Source: Dyadobacter pollutisoli
GTDB lineage: Bacteria > Bacteroidota > Bacteroidia > Cytophagales > Spirosomataceae
DNA length: 64,000 nucleotides
Assembly: GCF_026625565.1 (NCBI RefSeq)
Contig: NZ_CP112998.1
Coordinates: 6,794,501-6,858,500, forward strand
Direction of reading: 5' to 3'
Shown here: piece after piece, positions 26,106 through 34,716 of the stretch
How the letters are laid out: each line of letters opens with the position of its first letter
Numbering within the stretch: position 1 is the stretch's first letter
The notes under the pieces: generated by a model
The model's database searches: none
What the model saw: the letters and a program-made list of their open reading frames with translations, nothing else
Told to the model about the DNA's origin: nothing
Made by a program: the position numbers and the translations under genes

Positions 26106-28532
26106 TTATTGTTTCATCAGCCATATCTCGGTCACCTGCGAGCCGCGCTCGCCTTCTCCGCAATTCCAGATAAAAGTCACCTGGCCGTCGGTGGTTACAG
26201 ATTTGGGTACATTGAATTCAAATGTGGGTTGGTTACCCGTCTGGATAAATTCGTGGATTGTCTGCCCGTCGTCGGTCGTCATTTTCATTCTGGAACGGAA
26301 CCGGCCGGTGTATGAGATTTTTATGCGGTAAGTTGCTGTTGGGTCCAGGTTATCGTACCGGATCTTCAATGGCTCGTCATACAGTGTTTTGGCTTGTACC
26401 ATCCATGCCCGGGGTGTTACCTGGCCTTTAAAACCAGTCGCCTGAATCTCGTCGACCCATTCTTCACCGACGAGACCTACTCCAAATCCTATCCGCGGAG
26501 ACTGCAGACTGCCGGGATCTTCCTCCCATTTCATACCCGGCACAACCCGGTACCAGCTTTCGGGATCTCCGAAATGATCATAAAAACCGCCAGGGCCTGG
26601 ATCCGTACGGTGTAGTAAGTGACTGATTTCTTTCAGCTTTTCGGCCTCATCACTCAATTTTTCGATCCGTTCCAATTGGTCCAGCAGGTAAGGAGAGTCA
26701 TTCAAAGGCATGTTGATCAGGTCGATAAAGTTCCCTCTGCCCGACATGGCACCATGCTTTTTCATAGTCAGCTGTGCGCCAATACTTTTGAACAATGAGT
26801 CAGCCAAGTTTTGACATTTGGCCTGATAATCGGGAAGGATGGGTTCTTTCCATGCTTTTTGAAGCTGCTCACGGGACTTAATGATAGCGTCGATAGAACC
26901 AGTTTTCGGTGCAGATCCTAGTATTCGTCGCGATTTTTGTTCCAATTCTGTTTCATAAACCAACCTTTGGCGGGTATAGGCATCAAAGTAAGCCCGTATC
27001 AGCGCCATTTGGAAGCGGGGATTCTGTTGTAGCTTTAATGATGCGGTTTTTTCAATCGATTGCCACTGCGTTAAAGTCACATCCACACCTTCATTGGTAA
27101 TGAGCTCGCCTTTCCAGTTTCTTTCCAAAGCCACGAGTCCCTGTGCGGCCGACTCTCTGTATTCCGGGCCGAAGAAAAGAGAAGCATAGTCGCGCAATGT
27201 TTCCATGACCGGCGTTTCCGGGTTCCAGTCCTGGTCACTCCACACGAATTTGTTCACGTCATCATTGGTGCCTTCGGAATAGCTCACGCTGCCGATCCCG
27301 TACTGATCCAATGCATTATGGATCGCTTTTTCGTCAAATGGCCTTGGGTTAATGCTTTCTCTGCCCTCGGTCATGGCATACGCCAGGTCCCAGTGTGGTA
27401 CCGGATATTGTGAGCTATAATTATGGGTAATATCAGGGTAGTGACGGATCGGGATAGACGGTTTCAATAATTCGCGGATCTTTTTCACAGGGATTTTGAC
27501 CCACGGCCCAAACACAACGCCTCCAAACCACGGATACTCTTTATTAGCATGACTAAAAAAGCTGTCGAACCATTTTTGTGTAGGCCTGAACACCTGAGGT
27601 GAAACCCAGATTTTGGCTTTTGGATGGTATTTTTGAAGTAAAACGGCCTCTTTTTCCAGCCATTGAAACAGGACCTCAGGTTCCAGTTCGCCAGGATCTC
27701 CGGCGGGAACAAAAACGGCATTCAATTTTGGAAGACTTGCAAAAACGATTTCCCTTTCCCTTAATTCCTTTTGAATGGAATCGGGATGGACGTAATCCTT
27801 GCCCATGTTGGGATACCAGATCGATACATCCAAACCGTACTCTTTACAGATTCGCGACTGCTCGACGATCATTCTGGCAGCCGGAACTTTCATGTGGCGG
27901 CTGGTAGAATCATCGTCGGTGCGAGGCGGGAGAATCTCAATCGTATTGGCCCCAAACAATGCTAATTCGCGGATATACTGGTCAAAACGTGCCACTGTAA
28001 ACGCATCGTAGGCATTGGTTTTTGGGCGGTAACCCAGCTGATGCCCTCTCACCGGATACGTTGGGCTGGTTGATAGTGCAAGGTCATCGGGTAATGTAAT
28101 GCTACCGGTCTTCAGCGTCATTTTCCTCAATAATCTCCCGACGCCGTACAGCATTCCTCTCGGATCGTTGCCGACTACCAGTACTGTATTTGTTTTTTTG
28201 ATGACCAGAATTTTCAATCCTTCCGCTGTCGTGGCTGGCAGCGCACTGAGAGCGGTACGATACGTTTCCGGAAGTCTGGTAATGTCTTTTTCGAGCGAAA
28301 TAATAATGCTATTGCCGTTTTTTGGAAGCTTTTTGGCAGTCAGTAATTTGATACCGCTTCTTTTCTCGACTTCCGATTGTAGCACTTCAATGCTTCTTAG
28401 TAAAGCATTTTTGTCTGCGGTAGTAGCAAAGATCTGTGATTTGGAAAAATCAATGGACTGCGCGGAGACCGGACTGTTTTTAATGAACAAAAACAATAAT
28501 AACAACAAGATTTTCAGTCTTCGTGCGGTCAT
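26106..28532 (-). CDS. Exported glycoside-hydrolase-like protein (GH20/GH67-type N-terminal domain)
   Basis: The ATG at 28532 begins MTARRLKILLLLLFLF and a signal peptide ending near SAQ. It lies 10 nt after the NagX-like stop, and the longer open frame upstream overlaps that gene and is not translated-looking. The 808-residue product has an N-terminal domain like that preceding GH20/GH67 catalytic barrels (LVVGNDPRGMLYGVGRLLR). A barrel-like region follows, with YPVRGHQLGYRPKTN, ANTIEILPPRTDDDS and YGLDVSIWYPNMG. The C-terminal ~150 residues look like a beta domain (FKGQVTPRAWMVQ, RIKISYTGRFRSRMKM). Alpha-glucuronidase or hexosaminidase relatives are possible; the exact family is unassigned. 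Confidence 0.75.
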   Translation of the reverse strand: MTARRLKILLLLLFLFIKNSPVSAQSIDFSKSQIFATTADKNALLRSIEVLQSEVEKRSGIKLLTAKKLPKNGNSIIISLEKDITRLPETYRTALSALPATTAEGLKILVIKKTNTVLVVGNDPRGMLYGVGRLLRKMTLKTGSITLPDDLALSTSPTYPVRGHQLGYRPKTNAYDAFTVARFDQYIRELALFGANTIEILPPRTDDDSTSRHMKVPAARMIVEQSRICKEYGLDVSIWYPNMGKDYVHPDSIQKELREREIVFASLPKLNAVFVPAGDPGELEPEVLFQWLEKEAVLLQKYHPKAKIWVSPQVFRPTQKWFDSFFSHANKEYPWFGGVVFGPWVKIPVKKIRELLKPSIPIRHYPDITHNYSSQYPVPHWDLAYAMTEGRESINPRPFDEKAIHNALDQYGIGSVSYSEGTNDDVNKFVWSDQDWNPETPVMETLRDYASLFFGPEYRESAAQGLVALERNWKGELITNEGVDVTLTQWQSIEKTASLKLQQNPRFQMALIRAYFDAYTRQRLVYETELEQKSRRILGSAPKTGSIDAIIKSREQLQKAWKEPILPDYQAKCQNLADSLFKSIGAQLTMKKHGAMSGRGNFIDLINMPLNDSPYLLDQLERIEKLSDEAEKLKEISHLLHRTDPGPGGFYDHFGDPESWYRVVPGMKWEEDPGSLQSPRIGFGVGLVGEEWVDEIQATGFKGQVTPRAWMVQAKTLYDEPLKIRYDNLDPTATYRIKISYTGRFRSRMKMTTDDGQTIHEFIQTGNQPTFEFNVPKSVTTDGQVTFIWNCGEGERGSQVTEIWLMKQ

Positions 28533-28542
28533 TGACTTCAAA

Positions 28543-29649
28543 TTAAAGCTTGATGAATATTTTCCTTTTATAAAGTACATATGCCGGAATGAAATTAAGG
28601 GCAACAAAAAACCAGGCGTACAGCATACTCGCCAGCCGCGGATCAAGGCCTGCTTCGGACATTGAGGCCACTGCATGCTGATTGATAGTTTGCCCGCCGA
28701 TTGGAAGCAGATAAAAAACCAGTGCAAAAATGTCGGCCAGTACGTAGGCGGTAATGGCATTGGCCCCGAAAATGACACCCGGCGCAATGCCTTTGGTTTT
28801 GCCCAAAATATCAATCAGAAAATACAATGCACCCAGCAGCATGGAAGCGAAACCCGAGGTAACGAGTACGAAGGAACTGGTCCAGAGATTTTCATTTACC
28901 GGGAAAGCCAGTCCCCAGAAGTAGCCTGCCGCAGCCGAAAACAGGCCCGCAGCCATGAGGTAGTTACTTTTTTCATTGGGGCTGAACTTACTGATCATCA
29001 GCTTTCCGGCCAGCATACCGGTTATACCTGTCACAATGGAAGGGAAAGTGCTGAGAATTCCTTCCGGGTCCCAATTGCCCTGCCACATTTTACCGGGCAG
29101 AAATTGCTGATCGATCCATGCAGCAATGTTCCGACCAGGTTCGAGTATTACCTGGCCTTCACCTGGTGTAGGAATGAGGGTGAGCGCGAGCCAGTAAAGC
29201 ACGAGAATGGTGATGCCGAGATATGCCTGCTGTTTCCAGTTGGTATTGAGAAACAGGAAGGCGCAAACCAGAAAAACGATGGCAATCCGATGCAATGTGC
29301 CGGTATAGCGCAAGTCGGAAAAATGAAAGTTGGGCAGCATGTTCAGGAACATACCGACTGCAAATATCTTGACGGAACGAATGACGATCTTTTTGTAAAG
29401 ATCGGCTTTGGAGCCTGGTAGCCCTACTTTTTTGGAATATGCCAATGCAATGGAGACGCCGACAATGTATAAAAATACAGGGGCGATAAGGTCTGTAAAC
29501 GTCAGCCCGTTCCATTTGGTGTGGTGCAGCGTAGGGAACACGTGTTCCTCACTGCCGGGGAAGTTGACCATGATCATCGCTGCTATGGTAAAACCACGCA
29601 TGGCGTCCAATGAAAGCAATCTTGAAGAAGTGCCGGAGGGATTGTCCAT
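28543..29649 (-). CDS. NagX/HGSNAT-like multi-spanning membrane acyltransferase (DUF5009-type)
   Basis: This 368-residue membrane protein has about ten hydrophobic segments. The N-terminal RLLSLDAMRGFTIAAMIMVNFPG and WNGLTFTDLIAPVFLYIVGVSIAL match bacterial relatives of heparan-alpha-glucosaminide N-acetyltransferase, including NagX of N-acetylglucosamine utilisation loci. Members may acetylate glucosamine units across the membrane, but most bacterial members are uncharacterised. It heads the minus operon with the glycoside-hydrolase-like protein and the aldolase and is divergent from the GH20 gene. That fits an amino-sugar role. Confidence 0.9.
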   Translation of the reverse strand: MDNPSGTSSRLLSLDAMRGFTIAAMIMVNFPGSEEHVFPTLHHTKWNGLTFTDLIAPVFLYIVGVSIALAYSKKVGLPGSKADLYKKIVIRSVKIFAVGMFLNMLPNFHFSDLRYTGTLHRIAIVFLVCAFLFLNTNWKQQAYLGITILVLYWLALTLIPTPGEGQVILEPGRNIAAWIDQQFLPGKMWQGNWDPEGILSTFPSIVTGITGMLAGKLMISKFSPNEKSNYLMAAGLFSAAAGYFWGLAFPVNENLWTSSFVLVTSGFASMLLGALYFLIDILGKTKGIAPGVIFGANAITAYVLADIFALVFYLLPIGGQTINQHAVASMSEAGLDPRLASMLYAWFFVALNFIPAYVLYKRKIFIKL

Positions 29650-29877
29650 ATAATACCGTTTAAGGGTTTAATACGGGCTAATGTATTGGAAAGGCTATTG
29701 GTCGGTATTTATAATCGGCGACAAAAGTGTTTGCATTGAAATGACAGCGGCTGTCGTACTGGTGAAAACGCATTTTGTCTGACCGTACTAGTATATTTTT
29801 ATGATTTATCAGTATTAAAGATAACATTGTGAAAAACTTCGAAATCTCTCAAAACCAGCCTATTTCCTAATTACTTT
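29650..29877. promoter_or_regulatory. Divergent intergenic promoter region (NagX-like / GH20)
   Basis: The 228 nt between two divergent genes must hold both promoters. I see no clean TAnnTTTG element on either strand, so the promoter positions and any XylR-type operator are not assigned. Confidence 0.4.
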
Positions 29878-32475
29878 ATGCGCAAAATAATCCCTTACCC
29901 GCTGATCCTACTTGGTTTACTATTTTTTGCCGGTTGTAAAAAATCAGGTGAAATTTCCAAAGAACAGGCTGAGAAAATCAGTGTTTCATGGAAGCTGGTA
30001 AGCAACTTTATTGAGCCGGAAGGCAGTTTTGAAGCAAAATTCACCATTAAAAACGGAAGCGATTTCACATTGGACGGCAGTAACTGGAAACTGTTTTTCA
30101 ACATGTCGCCACGGCCGATCCATTCCAATAAAGTACCTCAGCCTGCGGTGGTGGAACATATCAATGGAGATTGGTATAAAATGGTCGCCGCTAAAGATTT
30201 CAAACTGGCACCGGGCGATTCGGTGGTGGTGACTTATACCGGTACCGAGGGCATTATTAAGGAAACGGATGCGCCGATGGGCTTGTACTTTGTTTTTTAT
30301 GATCAGGAAGGAAAAGAAAAAGATATTGTTCAGGTTGCAGATTTTACTGTTGAGCCATTTTTGACCAAGGAACAAATATTAAGGGGCACGAGGGATTTAA
30401 AGCAGGTTCCAACTCCCGAAACACGTTACAAGGATAACCTGGCATTCACTACTCTGGGTGCAGATCAGTTGTTGAAGATTATCCCAAGTCCGGTGAAAAT
30501 GACTTCCGGTGCGGGAACATTTACATTGACCAATAAGGCGAATGTATTTTATCAGGAAGGCCTGGAAACGGAAGCGAAGTTGCTAATCGAGAAACTAAGA
30601 GCCGTAACAGGTACCGACTTTCCGATTCAAAAAGGGTTACCTCAAACCGCATCGGGACCTGCTATTGTATTGAAAACAGGGGCAGTGAATGTGAACGGGA
30701 TTGCAAAGGAGGCTTACAAGCTGAATGTTGACCAGAATGGCGTAACCATCGTTGGTAGCGATGCGGCAGGTGTCTTTTATGGCGTCCAAAGCCTTTTACA
30801 ACTAATACCGACAGAATCTTACATTAAAAAGGCCGACTCTGCGATCCTGGGATATGTGCAGGTGGAAGATGCGCCGCGGTTCCATTTCAGGAGCATGCAT
30901 CTGGATGTAGGCCGTAATTTCCAGACAAAAGAATCTGTCAAACGGGTTTTGGATTTGCTGGCTTCTTACAAGATCAACCATTTTCTTTTTTATACTACCG
31001 AAGACGAGGGTTGGAGACTTGAAATCGATGGTCTGCCCGAGCTGACCAAAGTCGGTGCGCAAAGGCAGCACACTTCCGGCATGAATGCGTCTGCATTGCA
31101 TCCCGGTTACGGATCAGGCCCGGTAGCATATGATAAGGATAAGTATGGAAGTGGATTTTACACGAAAGCCGATTTTATTGAAATTTTGAAGTATGCCAAT
31201 GAGCGCCACATTAAGGTAATTCCGGAAGTGAACTTCCCCGGGCACGCATTGGCGGCGATCAAATCCATGGAAGCGCGTTATGAAAGGTTGATGAAAGAAG
31301 GGAAGGAAAAGGAGGCCAATGAATATCGTTTGATCGACCCGGACGACAAGTCAGTTTATCTGTCGGCCCAGGCTTATAAAAACAATGTGGTGTGTGTGGC
31401 GAGGGAATCGGTTTACCATTTTTATGAAAAGGTAGTAGACGAGATAGGCAAAATGTACAAAGATGCTGGTTTGACGATGGATACTTTCCACACCGGCGGC
31501 GACGAGGTAGCTGAGGGTACCTGGACAAAATCACCGATGATCGACAAGCTTTTGAAAGACCACCCGGAATTGAAAGGCCCGAAAAGTCTGCAGACTTACT
31601 TTTTCAGAGAGCTTTTGCCAAGATTGGAAAAAAGAAACCTGAAAGTGCATGGCTGGGAGGAAGTTGCATTGACCAAAACACCAGCTGGGGCTTACCTTTC
31701 GAATCCTGAGTTCGTAGGTCACCCTGTTTATCCATATATCTGGAACAACGTATTCGATGTGGACCTGGGCAACCGGATGGCGAATGACGGATACCAGGTG
31801 ATCCTGTGTAATGTGACGAATTTTTACTTCGATATGTCTTACGACAATGATCCCAAAGAGCCTGGACTGTATTGGGCTGGGTTTGTAGGCGCGCGTGACA
31901 TGTGGACTTTCTCGCCTTACAATATGTTCACAACCACCGAGGAGACGGCCATGGGTAAGCCCATGAAAGAGGAATTCGTTGACAAGCAATTGTTGAAACC
32001 GGCAGCAAGAAAGAATGTGTACGGCGTTGAATCGCAACTTTGGAGCGAGACGATCAAAGGCAGGGATATGATGGAATATTCAATTCTGCCCAAGTTGCTG
32101 GGATTTGCCGAAAGTGCCTGGACAGAGCGTAAATGGGAGAATGTAGCTGACGATGCTACCCGTAAAAAAATGATTAATGAGGGCTGGAACCAGTTTGCCA
32201 ATTCAATGGCCCAGACGCATTTGCCAAGATTGAAATATCTGAATGGGGGCTATAACTATCGCATTCCGATGCCCGGGGCGGTGATTGAAAACGGTGAACT
32301 GAAAGCCAATGTTGAGTATCCTGGTCTGATTATCCGTTATACGATGGACGGCTCGGAACCAACGGCTGCATCGGCGGTTTATTCGGCCCCGACGAAAGTA
32401 TCAGGAACGATCAAACTGAAAAGCTTTGATCTGGCCGGTACCGCAAGCCGAACCAGCGTAGTTACATCCAAATAA
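29878..32475 (+). CDS. GH20 beta-N-acetylhexosaminidase lipoprotein
   Basis: The 865-residue protein has a lipoprotein signal (lipobox FAGC, Cys about 20). In order it carries a chitobiase/hexosaminidase N-terminal beta domain (residues ~30-165), a GH20b domain around 195-335, a GH20 barrel of about residues 340-780 and a C-terminal beta domain with IRYTMDGSEPTAASAVYS. The barrel starts with FHFRSMHLDVGRNF and has the catalytic pair in FHTGGDEVAEGTW (Asp542 orienting, Glu543 acid/base). GH20 enzymes release terminal GlcNAc or GalNAc by substrate-assisted catalysis. It is the first of a plus-strand run with the ROK kinase, transporter and regulator, fitting outer-surface hydrolysis of chito-oligosaccharides or glycans. 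Confidence 0.95.
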   Translation: MRKIIPYPLILLGLLFFAGCKKSGEISKEQAEKISVSWKLVSNFIEPEGSFEAKFTIKNGSDFTLDGSNWKLFFNMSPRPIHSNKVPQPAVVEHINGDWYKMVAAKDFKLAPGDSVVVTYTGTEGIIKETDAPMGLYFVFYDQEGKEKDIVQVADFTVEPFLTKEQILRGTRDLKQVPTPETRYKDNLAFTTLGADQLLKIIPSPVKMTSGAGTFTLTNKANVFYQEGLETEAKLLIEKLRAVTGTDFPIQKGLPQTASGPAIVLKTGAVNVNGIAKEAYKLNVDQNGVTIVGSDAAGVFYGVQSLLQLIPTESYIKKADSAILGYVQVEDAPRFHFRSMHLDVGRNFQTKESVKRVLDLLASYKINHFLFYTTEDEGWRLEIDGLPELTKVGAQRQHTSGMNASALHPGYGSGPVAYDKDKYGSGFYTKADFIEILKYANERHIKVIPEVNFPGHALAAIKSMEARYERLMKEGKEKEANEYRLIDPDDKSVYLSAQAYKNNVVCVARESVYHFYEKVVDEIGKMYKDAGLTMDTFHTGGDEVAEGTWTKSPMIDKLLKDHPELKGPKSLQTYFFRELLPRLEKRNLKVHGWEEVALTKTPAGAYLSNPEFVGHPVYPYIWNNVFDVDLGNRMANDGYQVILCNVTNFYFDMSYDNDPKEPGLYWAGFVGARDMWTFSPYNMFTTTEETAMGKPMKEEFVDKQLLKPAARKNVYGVESQLWSETIKGRDMMEYSILPKLLGFAESAWTERKWENVADDATRKKMINEGWNQFANSMAQTHLPRLKYLNGGYNYRIPMPGAVIENGELKANVEYPGLIIRYTMDGSEPTAASAVYSAPTKVSGTIKLKSFDLAGTASRTSVVTSK

Positions 32476-32522
32476 AATCAGGGGCTTCAAAAGCTCCATG
32501 CATACTCAACTTCACACAATAG

Positions 32523-33353
32523 ATGAACATAGGTGTAGATATCGGCGGAACGAACCTTCGGGCCGGGATAGAATCCGGCGGGGCAATTACGCGCCAGAAC
32601 AAAACTTTACTGAAAAATAAGGAGTCACTTTCCTCGACGCTGGACCAGCTGATGGAGCTGATCCGTCCGCTGACGAAGTACCCCGTCAAAGGCATTGGTA
32701 TCGGCGTTCCGTCGGTGGTGGACGTCAGTAAGGGGATCGTTTATAATGTGATGAACATTCCTTCGTGGGAGGAGGTAGCATTGGGTGACATTATACAGAA
32801 TGAGTTCAATTTGCCGGTTTCCATTAATAATGATGTCAACTGCTTTGTCCTGGGTGAGCATCGTTTCGGGCTGGCGCGGAAATTCAGGTCGGTGATCGGG
32901 ATGGCCATTGGTACCGGGCTGGGATCGGGTATTATCATCGATAACCATTTGTATGCAGGTAAAAACTGTGGTGCGGGAGAGATTGGAATGCTGCCGTATA
33001 AAGATTCGGTATTAGAAAATTATGTTTGCAGCCGTTTTTTTGAGGATTCCCTCGGTATTGACGCTTTTGCAGCCCACGAGGCAGCATTGAAAGGAAGCAA
33101 AAGGGCGATCGAGGTGTGGGAAGAGTTTGGGGTACACTTAGGCGCTGTCGTTAAGGCGATTATGTACACTTATGATCCCGAAGCGATTGTTTTGGGCGGC
33201 TCTATTGCCAAAGCAAATCAGTTTTTCCAGGATAGTATGCTCGATAGTATTCAGGATTTTGCGTATCCTGAATCGCTCAAAAAGCTGACATTGTTGGTTT
33301 CCGAAAATGAAAATATCGCACTATTAGGTGCGGCTGCCCTTCTGGATAGTTGA
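32523..33353 (+). CDS. ROK-family sugar kinase, zinc motif absent
   Basis: The 276-residue kinase has the ATP-binding NIGVDIGGTNLRAG, PSVVDVSKGIVYNVMNIPSWEE, INNDVNCFVLGEHRFG and MAIGTGLGSGIII, so it is a ROK glucokinase/N-acetylglucosamine-kinase type enzyme. The usual ROK zinc site (CxCGxxGCxE and the preceding GH of GHE) is missing. The region reads GAGEIGMLPYKDSVLENYVC, so metal binding and perhaps specificity differ. It follows the GH20 gene by 47 nt and precedes the sugar transporter, so phosphorylation of an amino sugar (GlcNAc-like) is inferred. Confidence 0.9.
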   Translation: MNIGVDIGGTNLRAGIESGGAITRQNKTLLKNKESLSSTLDQLMELIRPLTKYPVKGIGIGVPSVVDVSKGIVYNVMNIPSWEEVALGDIIQNEFNLPVSINNDVNCFVLGEHRFGLARKFRSVIGMAIGTGLGSGIIIDNHLYAGKNCGAGEIGMLPYKDSVLENYVCSRFFEDSLGIDAFAAHEAALKGSKRAIEVWEEFGVHLGAVVKAIMYTYDPEAIVLGGSIAKANQFFQDSMLDSIQDFAYPESLKKLTLLVSENENIALLGAAALLDS

Positions 33354-33405
33354 AGTAATATTGAATAACCGTTAAATTAGGTTCCTGAACCCAAGATGTG
33401 CCCTC

Positions 33406-34653
33406 ATGCAAAGAAATATTTTTATCGTCATTCTGATCCTGCTGATTTTCTTCGTCATTTCTTTCCTTACCAATATTCTTGGTCCCATTATCCCGGACAT
33501 TGTTAAAAGTTTCAATCTGAGCATTGGTCTGGCGGGGTTTTTACCTTTTGCTTTTTTTGTCGCTTACGGGGTTATGTCCATTCCTGCGGGTTTGATGGTT
33601 GAGAAATATGGAGAGAAGAAAATGCTGATCCTGGCGTTTTTACTTGCATTTGGCGGCGCATTGCTATTTGCATTGATCCCGGGTTTTTCCATCGCATTGT
33701 CTTCACTTTTCCTCATTGGTATCGGTATGGCCATTTTGCAGGTCGTGATCAATCCATTGCTGAGGGTAGCGGGAGGCGAGGAGAAATTTGCGTTCTTTTC
33801 GGTACTTGCCCAGCTGTTTTTCGGTGCGGCATCCTTTCTCAGTCCTTTGCTTTACAGTTACCTGGTACTGAATGTACATTCGGAGCAATCAGGTTTTTTG
33901 ATTGATATTTTAAACGGCCTGGTGCCGGCAAACCTGAAATGGGTGTCGTTGTACTGGGTTTTCGCGGTCATTGCCTTGGCCATGGTAGTAGTCATTTCGG
34001 CAGTGAAGTTCCCAAAAGTGGAATTGCTGGAAGAGGAGCGGATCGATGTGGGTAAGTCTTTTAAAGAACTAGCCGCTAACCGATATGTCTGGCTGTTCTT
34101 CCTGGGTATTTTCGCTTATGTGGGAACCGAGCAGGGGATTGCCAACTGGATTTCACAGTTTTTACAGACCTATCATAATGTTGATCCTGCAACAACGGGT
34201 GCATCCGTGATCTCCTATTTCTGGGGATTACTGACCATTGGCTGCTTTCTGGGACTGATCTTACTGAAAATCCTGGATAGCCGCAAAGTGCTGGTGTTCT
34301 TTACAGCAGGTGCGGTGATATCGTTACTGGCGGCATTGTTTGGCTCAAAAGACATTGCATTGCAGGCATTCCCAATCACCGGTTTTTTTGCCTCGGTGAT
34401 GTACTCGGTTATTTTTTCGCTGGCGCTCAATTCGGTACCTCGCCATCATGGTACGTTCTCGGGCATTCTCTGCGCAGGTATCGCGGGTGGAGCAGTCGTC
34501 CCATTGATCGTGGGCGGATTGGGAGAACTCGTCGGGTTGCAGCTGGCCATGTTGTTCCTTTTTGTGCCGCTGGGCTACATTCTCAGCATTGGACTATGGG
34601 CAAAGCCTTTGGTCAACAATGAAACCGTAACGAGTCTAAAAGACATTTTCTAA
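33406..34653 (+). CDS. MFS sugar transporter (FHS/NagP-like)
   Basis: This 415-residue protein has about twelve membrane segments and resembles the fucose/glucose/N-acetylglucosamine proton symporter family. Early signatures are FFVAYGVMSIPAGLMVEKYGEKK and the central helix set GVLxPL-like IGMAILQVVINPLLRVAG. In Bacteroidota such symporters (NagP type) import the GlcNAc released by GH20 enzymes. Placement between the ROK kinase and XylR-type regulator supports amino-sugar uptake, but the substrate cannot be read from sequence. Confidence 0.9.
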   Translation: MQRNIFIVILILLIFFVISFLTNILGPIIPDIVKSFNLSIGLAGFLPFAFFVAYGVMSIPAGLMVEKYGEKKMLILAFLLAFGGALLFALIPGFSIALSSLFLIGIGMAILQVVINPLLRVAGGEEKFAFFSVLAQLFFGAASFLSPLLYSYLVLNVHSEQSGFLIDILNGLVPANLKWVSLYWVFAVIALAMVVVISAVKFPKVELLEEERIDVGKSFKELAANRYVWLFFLGIFAYVGTEQGIANWISQFLQTYHNVDPATTGASVISYFWGLLTIGCFLGLILLKILDSRKVLVFFTAGAVISLLAALFGSKDIALQAFPITGFFASVMYSVIFSLALNSVPRHHGTFSGILCAGIAGGAVVPLIVGGLGELVGLQLAMLFLFVPLGYILSIGLWAKPLVNNETVTSLKDIF

Positions 34654-34716
34654 ACAAAGTAACAGCTATTCAAAAGGCCGACAGCTGACTGCTGAAAGCC
34701 GAATACCCCCAAACCC

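Noticed and set aside
25273..26163. A longer aldolase beginning with an Arg-rich stretch
   Set aside because: It overlaps the end of the upstream glycosidase-like gene; MESPLTLL at 26091 is the family's usual start.
26106..28814. A 902-residue version of the glycoside-hydrolase-like protein starting at 28814
   Set aside because: The extra 94 residues lie over the 3' part of the NagX-like gene and look like a shadow frame; the ATG at 28532 starts a normal signal peptide.
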